Shown piece after piece: positions 1-6,301 of a DNA stretch of 6,472 nt. The stretch's first letter is position 1. Every line of letters begins with the position of its first letter. The position numbers and the translations under genes are program-made. This DNA comes from Thermoplasmata archaeon. Its GTDB lineage: Archaea > Thermoplasmatota > Thermoplasmata > Thermoplasmatales > Thermoplasmataceae. A model generated the notes under the pieces. That model was given only the letters and a program-made list of their open reading frames with translations, was not told the DNA's origin and ran no database searches. The stretch is taken from NCBI GenBank assembly GCA_021845155.1, contig JAKBSB010000074.1, forward strand, positions 1 to 6,472, read 5' to 3'.

Positions 1-1
1 G

Positions 2-1096
2 GGAACCCCATGGTTTGTGAACATAACAGGAATATCCAACTCTGGTCCAATAAAAGTGAGTTCCTACAGCACTACACTCAAGAACGGTACATACAGCTAC
101 ACAGTCTCAACATCCAGTTCACAGTACTACCCGTCTGCATCAACAGGAAGTTTCACTGTATCAGGCAAAGATTCATTGGTTGGGATAGTGTTCCAGAAAA
201 CCACATACAACGGAACCTTCTCTGGAATAGTTTATCCTGGAAACTCATCAATAACTGCTAACAACATAGTCATTCACACAGTAAACGGAAGATTCAATCA
301 GTCGCTGAAAGATGGATCATATAATGTATCTGTGTCTGCGTATAATTACCATCCGGAATTTTTTAGGGTAAATATCACAGACAAACATGTCGTGTACGTT
401 AACATATCCCTTAGTCCATTAAACAGCACTTACCTGATAAATGGGTATGTTTCCCCATCCAGTGCATCTATCTCTTTCGGTGAAAAGAACGTTTCAGTCA
501 ATGGGTCAGGTTATTATAATGTCTGGCTTGCAAAGGGCAATTACACAGTCTCCGTTGTGCACAGTGGATACACGCCACTCATCTCAAATATCACAGTAAC
601 AGGAAACATTACAGGATTGAATTTTACACTGGTAAAACAACCAGTGCTAACGCAGAAGATAACAATATCAAACATAACTGTAATTGGATACAACGTCACA
701 GTGAAGAACTTAACCGCTCACAATGGAAATATCTCAGTCTCATTCAATGCAAGCACCAATGGAACACTTATCATCTCAATTCCTTTCAGTAAACTTGGAA
801 ATATAAATGCATCAGAACTTCATTCAAGTTTGGTCTATATATCGGGGCAGAAATACGGAGACTTCCAGATTGCGTTCTCATCGGGAAATGGATCAAAGTC
901 CGTTCTTCTGATTGTTAAGAACCTCAGTGGGGATCCAACGCTGTACTGGATTTACACTCCACTAAATGCTGGATCGCACACCATATCTGTGAGAAATTCT
1001 AAACTCATGTTATCCAGTGAGATACTGATCGCCGGATTGTTAGTATTCATGGGAATACTGGTAGCGTACGTGAGGAGGGGCAACAGGAAACATTGA
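2..1096 (+). CDS. Membrane-anchored, sequon-rich surface protein with beta-sandwich repeats (thermopsin-associated type), 5' partial
   Basis: The frame is open from the window edge, so the first visible residues (GTPWFVNITG) are internal; the GTG at 17 is not a convincing start. About 364 residues are visible. Residues 1-60 are the end of a GTxW...NGTYSY...GSFTVSG repeat known from Thermoplasmata thermopsin-like and other surface proteins. Two further PEGA/carboxypeptidase-regulatory-like beta-sandwich units follow, at about 68-135 (FSGIVYPGNSS to VVYVNISL) and 140-208 (YLINGYVSPSSASI to GLNFTL). A unique Ser/Asn/Thr-rich region comes next. The protein ends in a hydrophobic helix at about 339-358 (ILIAGLLVFMGILVAYV) and a basic tail RRGNRKH, so the body should face outside. 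I count about 24 N-x-S/T sequons, which suggests heavy glycosylation. The missing N-terminus may carry a thermopsin (A5) peptidase domain, but no catalytic region is visible. An adhesin or S-layer-associated role is equally possible. Confidence 0.9.
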   Translation, partial: GTPWFVNITGISNSGPIKVSSYSTTLKNGTYSYTVSTSSSQYYPSASTGSFTVSGKDSLVGIVFQKTTYNGTFSGIVYPGNSSITANNIVIHTVNGRFNQSLKDGSYNVSVSAYNYHPEFFRVNITDKHVVYVNISLSPLNSTYLINGYVSPSSASISFGEKNVSVNGSGYYNVWLAKGNYTVSVVHSGYTPLISNITVTGNITGLNFTLVKQPVLTQKITISNITVIGYNVTVKNLTAHNGNISVSFNASTNGTLIISIPFSKLGNINASELHSSLVYISGQKYGDFQIAFSSGNGSKSVLLIVKNLSGDPTLYWIYTPLNAGSHTISVRNSKLMLSSEILIAGLLVFMGILVAYVRRGNRKH

Positions 1097-1118
1097 TAAT
1101 TCCTCATACACAACCAAA

Positions 1119-1127
1119 TTTTTTTTT
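1119..1127 (+). terminator. T9 run, archaeal-type terminator of the surface-protein gene
   Basis: Nine consecutive T start 23 bp after the TGA stop of the surface-protein gene, with no strong hairpin in front. Archaeal RNA polymerase terminates at such T-rich tracts. The run lies just before the promoter of the next gene, so the two genes are probably separate units. Confidence 0.6.
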
Positions 1128-1142
1128 ACAAATTTTGAAAAC

Positions 1143-1150
1143 AAATATTA
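1143..1150 (+). promoter_or_regulatory. TATA-like box of the M20D gene (leaderless)
   Basis: AAATATTA is centred about 26 bp before the ATG at 1173. This spacing puts transcription start at or next to the ATG. No Shine-Dalgarno sequence lies between box and start codon, which supports this start and a leaderless mRNA. Confidence 0.65.
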
Positions 1151-1172
1151 ACCACACTACGCATTAAGGATC

Positions 1173-2336
1173 ATGAATTCAGCATTAGTGGATAGCGAAC
1201 TTGAAAACTACATGGTAAAGACCAGAAGGTATTTTCACGAAAACCCGGAACTAAGCACCAGGGAAACTGAGACTGCCAGAAGAATTGAGGAGGAACTCAG
1301 ATCGATGGGCCTTAATCCTATAAGGATTGGAAGGACAAACCTGTACGCTGATATCAAGGGAATGTATCCTGGTAAGACGGTAGCCATAAGGGCTGATATC
1401 GACGCTCTTCCTGTCGCAGAGGAGAACACTGTCGAATATATTTCTAAAAATAAGGGGGTGATGCATGCCTGCGGACATGATTCTCATATAACAATGGTCC
1501 TTGGTGTTGGAAAACTTATGACTAAGTACAGGGATTTCAAGGGCACAGTGAGATTACTGTTCCAGTCTTCAGAAGAATTGCCACCCGGTGGTGCAAAGGA
1601 ACTCATAAATGGCGGTGCACTGAAAGATGTCGATTTTGTAATAGGACAGCATGTGGAATCAAGAGTACCTTCAGGTTATGCGGCAGTATTCTATCACGAA
1701 GCCATGGCAAATGCCGATGAATTCAGGGTAAAGATACATGGTGTGGGTGGGCATGGATCAGCTCCACAGGAGGCAGTTGATGCAATAATTGCTGCCACCC
1801 AGTTTGTCAGCCTTGCACAGACCATTATATCCAGGAAGGTTGATCCGTACATGCCTGCAGTGGTTACGGTAGGAACCCTGAATGCGGGATACAGGTACAA
1901 TATAATAGCAGCCCACGCCGAGATGACAGGAACAGTGAGAACTTTTCACAAAAATGTTCAGGATATCATAAGAAAGGAACTTGAGCATATACTTAAAGGA
2001 GTATGTGAGGCAACTCATACAAAATATGAATTTCAATACATTGAGGGCTATCCCGCACTGATCAACCATGAAGAAGTTTCCAGAGTAATAGAGGAGGTTG
2101 CTCAGGACGTTCTGGGCAAGGACAGAGTTCTCCACCCCAATCCATCAATGGGGGGAGAGGATTTTGCATATTATCTTCAGGAAAAGCCAGGAGCTTTCTA
2201 TTTCCTTGGTGTTGGAAACGAAAAGAAAGGGATAATCAGCCCTCAACACAGCCCCACATACAACATCGATGAAGATGCTATGAAATACGGAACTGAGATA
2301 CTTTACAGAACAGCACAGAAGCTTCTTTCCAGGTAG
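1173..2336 (+). CDS. M20D family metallo-amidohydrolase / carboxypeptidase
   Basis: This is a full-length (387 aa) member of peptidase family M20D, which includes hippurate hydrolases, N-acyl-amino-acid amidohydrolases, N-acetyl-diaminopimelate deacetylases and the Sulfolobus carboxypeptidase CpsA. They cleave N-acyl amino acids or C-terminal residues with a two-metal centre. Metal-site motifs are intact: RADIDALP (73-80), HACGHD with C100 and H102, QSSEE with E134 (general base) and E135, GQH with H160, and QHSPTYNIDED with H359. The lid/dimerisation domain spans about 180-295 and holds VGGHGSAPQE (H194). GGEDFAYY (327-334) is also present. QSSEE replaces the more usual QPAEE but keeps both glutamates. 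There is no signal peptide, so it should act in the cytoplasm. The ATG at 1173 is chosen because a TATA-like box lies 26 bp upstream. The true substrate (peptide, acyl amino acid or other amide) cannot be told from sequence. Confidence 0.97.
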   Translation: MNSALVDSELENYMVKTRRYFHENPELSTRETETARRIEEELRSMGLNPIRIGRTNLYADIKGMYPGKTVAIRADIDALPVAEENTVEYISKNKGVMHACGHDSHITMVLGVGKLMTKYRDFKGTVRLLFQSSEELPPGGAKELINGGALKDVDFVIGQHVESRVPSGYAAVFYHEAMANADEFRVKIHGVGGHGSAPQEAVDAIIAATQFVSLAQTIISRKVDPYMPAVVTVGTLNAGYRYNIIAAHAEMTGTVRTFHKNVQDIIRKELEHILKGVCEATHTKYEFQYIEGYPALINHEEVSRVIEEVAQDVLGKDRVLHPNPSMGGEDFAYYLQEKPGAFYFLGVGNEKKGIISPQHSPTYNIDEDAMKYGTEILYRTAQKLLSR

Positions 2337-2357
2337 TTTCACATTCCCTTTTGTACC

Positions 2358-2388
2358 GGCATTTCATTTGCAAGGTTAAAGAAATGCC
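2358..2388. repeat. 8-bp inverted repeat (GGCATTTC / GAAATGCC) after the M20D gene
   Basis: GGCATTTC at 2358-2365 pairs perfectly with GAAATGCC at 2381-2388 across a 15-base loop. A further direct copy of the right arm, GAAATGCCAT, lies at 2448-2457 (the right arm with its next two bases, 2381-2390, matches it over 10 bp). The hairpin begins 22 bp after the M20D stop and may protect or end that mRNA, or it may be a relic of a repeat element. Function is unknown. Confidence 0.5.
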
Positions 2389-2480
2389 ATAAAGCCTCCA
2401 TCATTTCCTTTTTTTATGAACTGGAAATATCGGTCATATGTAAGAAGGAAATGCCATCTCACGGTTTCAGGACAACTCAT
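2376..2480 (-). pseudogene. Possible short coding relic (34 codons) in the intergenic gap
   Basis: On the - strand this gap reads MSCPETVRWH, then a stretch rich in aromatic and basic residues (FLLTYDRYFQFIKKG), ending GGFMAFL and a stop. The composition looks more protein-like than usual for intergenic translation. However, the TATA candidate upstream is weak, the open frame continues into the antisense of the alcohol dehydrogenase gene, and I cannot place it in a family. It may be the end of a decayed gene or transposase, or chance. This is a weak call. Confidence 0.18.
2409..2415 (+). terminator. T7 run downstream of the M20D gene
   Basis: Seven T follow 20 bp after the 2358-2388 hairpin and 73 bp after the M20D stop codon. 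This is the most plausible T-tract terminator for the M20D transcript, although a shorter T-rich stretch (CCCTTTTG, 2346-2353) could also serve. Confidence 0.4.
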
Positions 2481-2546
2481 CAAGTTAGCCGTTCTACAGT
2501 AAGGTAAAACAGCTGAGATCACTATTCTCAAGCATCTATTCATAAT

Positions 2547-2554
2547 TTTTATAT
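2547..2554 (+). promoter_or_regulatory. TATA box of the alcohol dehydrogenase gene (leaderless)
   Basis: TTTTATAT is centred about 25 bp before the ATG at 2576. The AGGGG at 2560-2564 is too far from the ATG (11 bp) and too close to the expected transcription start to be a good ribosome binding site. The arrangement fits a leaderless mRNA starting at the ATG. Confidence 0.7.
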
Positions 2555-2575
2555 CTTTTAGGGGAATCGAAAAAC

Positions 2576-3547
2576 ATGAATGTAATGATGCTTGGTAAAC
2601 CCGATAAGATGGAAAACAAACCCTTGAAATATACAGATCATAAGTACCCGGAGATAGACCAGGGACAGGTAATTGTAAAGGTGCTTGCCAATGGAGTATG
2701 CCACAGCGACTTGCACATAATCGAGGGTGATTTCCAGCTTCCCAGTGAAATGTTTCCAATTATTCCCGGGCATGAGATCGTAGGGGAAATCGTGGAATCA
2801 AAGAGTGATCTCCAGGTGGGAGAAAGAGTAGGAATTGGCTGGTTCTATTCAGCATGTGGCGTCTGCGACCAGTGTATTTCCGGTCATGAAAATCTATGTC
2901 CCAATGCACTTGTGACCGGAATAAACAAGTATGGGGGCTATTCCGAATTTGCTGCTCTTGATGCACAATATGTAACCCGCATTCCAGATGATTTAAAAGA
3001 CAAAGATGCAGCTCCACTTTTCTGCGCAGGAATTACTGCACTTTCAGCGGTTAAAAGAATTCACCCCAATATCAACGACAGAATAGCGGTTTTTGGGGTC
3101 GGAGGTCTGGCATTCTATGCAATCCAGTTCATAGAAGCAATGGGTGCTAAAGCTGTTGCTGTCACAAGGTCCCATGGATCTGTCGCAGAGAAGGCTGGTG
3201 CAAGTGAAATTGTTGATAGGCCGTCTGGGGGTTACGACGGATCAATTGTCTTCGCCCCAAGCAGGGATACTGTACAGAAAGCAGTTGCATCCACAAAGAG
3301 TGGCAGGACCATAGTAATCCCAGCAGTAATGGATAGGATAGATTTTCCGTTCGGTGACTTCATGTGGGAAAAAAATGTAACAAGCGTTGCGAGTGGACTG
3401 CGTAAGGAGGCAAGGGAAATACTGAGATTAGCATCTGAAACGGGTTTGAAATCCATGATCACAGAAAGAAAGCTCGAAGAGGCAAATAACGTGTTGTCGG
3501 ACCTTAAGAGAGGTAAAATTCAGGGCAGAGCCGTTCTCATTCCATAA
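2576..3547 (+). CDS. Zinc-dependent medium-chain alcohol dehydrogenase
   Basis: This 323-residue protein belongs to the zinc MDR family, which interconverts alcohols and aldehydes or ketones with NAD(P). The catalytic zinc ligands are visible: C42 in NGVCHSD, H66-E67 in PGHE, and C150 in PLFCAGITAL. The structural zinc lobe has all four cysteines (C94, C97, C100, C108). The Rossmann fold starts near residue 169 with VFGVGGLAFYAIQF; the usual third glycine of GxGGxG is alanine (A179). After the second strand the protein has TRSHGS instead of an acidic residue, which points to NADP(H) rather than NAD(H), by inference. At 323 aa it is slightly short for the family (about 340), mainly in the cofactor domain. 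It most resembles the AdhP/cinnamyl-alcohol-dehydrogenase type. It is cytoplasmic and transcribed alone, with a TATA box before it and a T-run after it. The physiological substrate is unknown. Confidence 0.95.
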   Translation: MNVMMLGKPDKMENKPLKYTDHKYPEIDQGQVIVKVLANGVCHSDLHIIEGDFQLPSEMFPIIPGHEIVGEIVESKSDLQVGERVGIGWFYSACGVCDQCISGHENLCPNALVTGINKYGGYSEFAALDAQYVTRIPDDLKDKDAAPLFCAGITALSAVKRIHPNINDRIAVFGVGGLAFYAIQFIEAMGAKAVAVTRSHGSVAEKAGASEIVDRPSGGYDGSIVFAPSRDTVQKAVASTKSGRTIVIPAVMDRIDFPFGDFMWEKNVTSVASGLRKEAREILRLASETGLKSMITERKLEEANNVLSDLKRGKIQGRAVLIP

Positions 3548-3558
3548 AAATCTCAATC

Positions 3559-3565
3559 TTTTTTT
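3559..3565 (+). terminator. T7 run, terminator of the alcohol dehydrogenase gene
   Basis: Seven T begin 12 bp after the TAA stop. This is a typical archaeal T-tract terminator placed before the convergent gene on the other strand. Confidence 0.55.
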
Positions 3566-3602
3566 CAATCCATGTCTGGATATACCAGTAAAACAGGCAA
3601 TT

Positions 3603-3619
3603 AGAAAGGTTTTCTTTCT
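3603..3619. terminator. Hairpin between convergent genes (6-bp stem, 5-base loop)
   Basis: AGAAAG (3603-3608) and CTTTCT (3614-3619) pair perfectly around a GTTTT loop. It sits midway between the ends of the + strand dehydrogenase and the - strand secreted-protein gene, flanked by a T-run for each direction. It could act as a shared 3' end structure, but the stem is short and AT-rich, so it may be fortuitous. Confidence 0.35.
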
Positions 3620-3651
3620 GTTGTAAAATTGCTTAATCCTACCTTTTCTTC

Positions 3652-3657
3652 AAAAAA
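3652..3657 (-). terminator. T6 run (- strand), terminator of the secreted-protein gene
   Basis: Read on the - strand, CTCTTTTTTG lies 39 bp after the TGA stop of the 211-residue gene, followed by another T-rich stretch (GAAGAAAAGG then ATTT further on). It is the best T-tract for ending that transcript. Confidence 0.45.
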
Positions 3658-3696
3658 GAGATCCAAACTGCCCGTACCATAGCATATTTAAAAGGT

Positions 3697-4332
3697 TCAG
3701 TTGAACTTAATGTGGAAGTTAAACACGACATATTCTCCAAGGGCATTCTGGTTGGTTTGACCTTGGATACATGTATTATTGGTAAAAGGATCAGTATAGT
3801 TTACACCAAAATAGTAGGAAACATGGTCAGAGGGATACAGAGGAAGCGGTCCCGTGGTATTGTTATCACGTAGAATGAATCCAGGGTTACTGCTTGTTTG
3901 CCAGTTGTGATCCATGTATACTAGGAGATGAGAGGTGGAGCAGTTAAAGTACGATGATCCCATTTTTGCATACTGGGAAATTTCAATCGTTAAATTTCCT
4001 GTAAAATTTGCTTTATTCACAAGTTCGAGAATGTTCAAGAACAAACTCCCGTTTGCCACTTTCCAGTTCACGTGTACCCTCAGAATCCCCGTAAAATTAT
4101 AGTATTGACTGGTCATTGTTCCATTCTCTAATGTCCAGTTAAATGTAGTGCCCGTGTAGTTTACATTGGTTCTTTCAACTGTGACCGGAGGGGAAATGAG
4201 ATGTCCTTCTACAGAAATTGCACCAGTAACAGCTACATCCGCAGTTACAATTGAAGGAGATATAACGAAAAACACTGCTGTTAGCAGCGTGAGTAGTATA
4301 ATCAGCATTTTACCTATACCATCCTTCGTCAT
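3697..4332 (-). CDS. Secreted, sequon-rich protein of unknown function (211 aa)
   Basis: I do not recognise a family. The protein opens with a short basic segment (MTKDGIGK) and a hydrophobic core at about 9-28, followed by SIVTA-DVAV. This is a good signal peptide with likely cleavage after A31. The mature part of about 180 residues is rich in Asn, Thr, Ser and aromatics and looks all-beta. It carries 12 N-x-S/T sequons (N58, 65, 70, 79, 94, 109, 113, 130, 157, 158, 178, 185). Its only two cysteines, C131 and C188, could form a disulfide outside the cell. There is no C-terminal membrane helix, so it is probably released or held by partners. The ATG at 4332 is preferred over M9 because a TATA-like box lies about 27 bp upstream. 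It is transcribed alone, downstream of and in line with the S9 peptidase gene but separated by a terminator and promoter. Confidence 0.88.
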   Translation of the reverse strand: MTKDGIGKMLIILLTLLTAVFFVISPSIVTADVAVTGAISVEGHLISPPVTVERTNVNYTGTTFNWTLENGTMTSQYYNFTGILRVHVNWKVANGSLFLNILELVNKANFTGNLTIEISQYAKMGSSYFNCSTSHLLVYMDHNWQTSSNPGFILRDNNTTGPLPLYPSDHVSYYFGVNYTDPFTNNTCIQGQTNQNALGEYVVFNFHIKFN

Positions 4333-4355
4333 GCAATGTATAATTCACTTGGGAT

Positions 4356-4363
4356 TATTAAAA
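4356..4363 (-). promoter_or_regulatory. TATA-like box of the secreted-protein gene
   Basis: On the - strand TTTTAATA is centred about 27 bp before the ATG at 4332. No Shine-Dalgarno site is present near the start, so this should be a leaderless transcript. Confidence 0.6.
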
Positions 4364-4405
4364 GATTATGAATTAATAAACCATACGATAAATCACCGTT
4401 ACAGT

Positions 4406-4417
4406 AAAAAAAGAAAA
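4406..4417 (-). terminator. T-rich terminator of the S9 peptidase gene
   Basis: Read on the - strand, TTTTCTTTTTTT follows the TAG stop of the S9 peptidase by about 21 bp. The tract separates that transcript from the secreted-protein gene downstream. Confidence 0.6.
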
Positions 4418-4438
4418 CAATGGGCGTCTTAGGTCAGT

Positions 4439-6214
4439 CTAGACCTTCATGTATTTCCTGAACCATGCATTCTTTGTATCCAGCCTGTGGATCATATTGC
4501 CCGGCTTTCCCGATCTGGCATGCTCGTGTCCATCACCCTGATATCTTACAAGTTCTGTATCAACGCCATTCATCTTAAGTCCAACAAACATCTGTTCCGC
4601 CTGTTCAATAGGGCACCTGTAATCATTCTCACCATGGATAAACATGGTCGGTGTTGTGGCATTCTTGATTTTCATTATGGGTGAGGCCTTCATGAGTTCC
4701 AGGATGGAATCCTCCTTCCATGGATCTGTTATATTCATATAAGCTGCATTGAACCAGAACCCTATATCACTGGTTCCGCACATGCTCACAAGATTGGAAA
4801 CACATCTCTCGCTTATTGCAGCCCTGAAATAGTTATTATTAGTGATCATCCAGTTAGTCATGTAACCGCCGTAGGATCCTCCAGTAATTGCAAAATTCCC
4901 CTTTATTCCTGTAATTTCTTTACCCTTTTCAATAAAGTTGAATATATCTTCCGCAGGCCCATTTCCCCAGTCTGAAACACATCCCTCAGAGAAATCCTCC
5001 CCATAACCGGCGCTTCCCCTTGGATTGCAGAAGAATATATTGTATCCCTGGTTGAAGAAGTACTGAAATTCCAGCATGAAACTCTCTCCGTATGCCATAT
5101 GCGGCCCCCCATGCACAAACAGGATGCTAGGATCATCTTCACCATGCTTCATCACCCAGCCCTCCACATTACCAGTTTCAACTTTTACTCCCTTTACACC
5201 TTTAAAATTGGGATTTGGATCATATTCAATATTCTGGAAAACAAGAACTGAGGGTTTTTCCTGGGAGCTATAAATATAGGCAATTTTTCCATCGTTGACA
5301 TGAAAATCCTGTATTGAAAAATCACCCTCAACGAGTTCCTTCATCTTCCTATCCGTAAACCTGTATATGGATGTTTTCCCACCATTCTGTCCGCAGCAGT
5401 ATATTCCATCATCCCAGAACATTCTATCACGGGCACCAAGAAACAGGTCAGAAATTATTGAACCGTTTCCGGTATGTTTTCCAAGAACAACAGATTCCCT
5501 GTCAATCCCCGGAAAGAGCTTCCTGACCGCCCAAGGTTTGATACCCTCCCTGTGACCAGTATAAGCCACATCTCCACCGGGAAGTGCAAGTATTGAGTTA
5601 ATTATACCTTCTCCCTGGGTGATCTTCCTGAGTTCGTGTGTTGTCGGGTCAAGTTCATAAATGTCGCTCAGGCCGGCATCGTTTCCATAACTGGTTAAAA
5701 CCACCCATATCCTGCCATCCTGACTCACAACATCTGTGACATCAAAATCACCATCTAGAATCTTTTCAAGCTTCTCACCGAAAATGAACAGAGATTTCCT
5801 GACCCTTATGATGCCTCTTCCGTCGAATCTGTAATTAAGCCTTGTGGCGGTAAATGGTTTATCCACTGGAGCATCCTCAGTTCCAATCACAAGGAGGCTC
5901 TTTCCATGAAGGATAAATTTTTCAATGCTCCTTAATTTCAAAAGCTCCTGGGGTTCACTGCTGTTTCTGATTACCATGACACTTTCAGAATTTTCACTGG
6001 ATTTAATGTAATACATGTAATCCTGTCCAGCAATCGGACTCCGTTCTTTACCCCCAAATGTCAGCCTTCTGGGCTCTTTATCGCCCTTCCTGAGAACAAA
6101 TATGGAATTCTTATATTCATCAGCCTCAATCCACTTCATGGTAAAAAATACAGATTCTCCATCGAGAAAGGGTTCACCAATTATTTTTATGGAGTATATA
6201 TCCCTGGATTCCAT
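4439..6214 (-). CDS. S9 family serine peptidase (prolyl oligopeptidase / acylaminoacyl-peptidase type)
   Basis: This complete 591-residue enzyme has an N-terminal beta-propeller (about 1-335) and a C-terminal alpha/beta-hydrolase domain (about 340-591). The propeller contains TATRLNYRFDGRG (122-134), a segment typical of the S9C acylaminoacyl-peptidase/dipeptidyl-aminopeptidase group. The hydrolase domain shows HGGPHMAYG (368-376, oxyanion region), CNPRGSAGYG (396-405), the nucleophile S447 in GGSYGGYMTNW, the acid D531 in HGENDYRCP, and the base H563 in GDGHEHARSGKP. The catalytic triad is thus complete. Such enzymes cut short peptides or release N-terminal acyl-amino acids, and the propeller excludes folded proteins. 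No signal peptide is present, so it is cytoplasmic and probably finishes degradation of imported or internal peptides. The ATG at 6214 is supported by a TATA-like box 26 bp upstream. Exo- versus endopeptidase specificity cannot be decided from sequence. Confidence 0.97.
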   Translation of the reverse strand: MESRDIYSIKIIGEPFLDGESVFFTMKWIEADEYKNSIFVLRKGDKEPRRLTFGGKERSPIAGQDYMYYIKSSENSESVMVIRNSSEPQELLKLRSIEKFILHGKSLLVIGTEDAPVDKPFTATRLNYRFDGRGIIRVRKSLFIFGEKLEKILDGDFDVTDVVSQDGRIWVVLTSYGNDAGLSDIYELDPTTHELRKITQGEGIINSILALPGGDVAYTGHREGIKPWAVRKLFPGIDRESVVLGKHTGNGSIISDLFLGARDRMFWDDGIYCCGQNGGKTSIYRFTDRKMKELVEGDFSIQDFHVNDGKIAYIYSSQEKPSVLVFQNIEYDPNPNFKGVKGVKVETGNVEGWVMKHGEDDPSILFVHGGPHMAYGESFMLEFQYFFNQGYNIFFCNPRGSAGYGEDFSEGCVSDWGNGPAEDIFNFIEKGKEITGIKGNFAITGGSYGGYMTNWMITNNNYFRAAISERCVSNLVSMCGTSDIGFWFNAAYMNITDPWKEDSILELMKASPIMKIKNATTPTMFIHGENDYRCPIEQAEQMFVGLKMNGVDTELVRYQGDGHEHARSGKPGNMIHRLDTKNAWFRKYMKV

Positions 6215-6235
6215 AATGGGAATTGTTTTTGTTTT

Positions 6236-6243
6236 CTATAATT
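6236..6243 (-). promoter_or_regulatory. TATA-like box of the S9 peptidase gene
   Basis: On the - strand AATTATAG, preceded by a purine run (GACAAAAAA) that could serve as the TFB recognition element, is centred about 26 bp before the ATG at 6214. This again fits leaderless transcription. Confidence 0.65.
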
Positions 6244-6257
6244 TTTTTGTCATGATT

Positions 6258-6280
6258 AAGGAACTTACTGACAGTTCCCT
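6258..6280 (-). repeat. Inverted repeat AGGGAACT-7-AGTTCCTT upstream of the S9 peptidase promoter
   Basis: The arms on the - strand are AGGGAACT (6280-6273) and AGTTCCTT (6265-6258) with a 7-base centre. Six bases at the inner ends pair perfectly, followed by one G-T wobble and one more pair. It lies 22 bp after the stop of the upstream partial gene and 15 bp before the TATA-like box of the peptidase. It could be a 3' hairpin of the upstream transcript or a binding site for a dimeric regulator. Confidence 0.4.
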
Positions 6281-6301
6281 GAACACCTTGAGAATAAAGA
6301 T

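Noticed and set aside
1758..2135. 125-codon open frame on the - strand inside the M20D gene
   Set aside because: It lies wholly antisense to a gene whose catalytic motifs are intact, and its translation has no recognisable domain or signal.
2463..2484. Possible C/D box guide RNA on the - strand (TTGATGA ... CTGA)
   Set aside because: Only six bases separate the C-like and D-like boxes, too few for a guide region, and no matching C'/D pair follows at proper spacing.
2376..2759. Full 127-codon - strand open frame extending into the alcohol dehydrogenase gene
   Set aside because: The upstream half is only the antisense of the dehydrogenase coding sequence and promoter; only the intergenic part (2376-2480) is kept as a weak relic call.
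3691..3710. Palindrome GTTCA-GT-TGAAC at the end of the secreted-protein gene
   Set aside because: The two-base centre is too small for an RNA hairpin loop, and the sequence overlaps the last codons and stop, so chance is the simplest explanation.
4166..4432. 88-codon open frame on the + strand across the start of the secreted-protein gene
   Set aside because: It is antisense to the signal peptide and promoter of a well-supported gene and has no good promoter of its own; its tail covers the T-rich terminator of the S9 gene.
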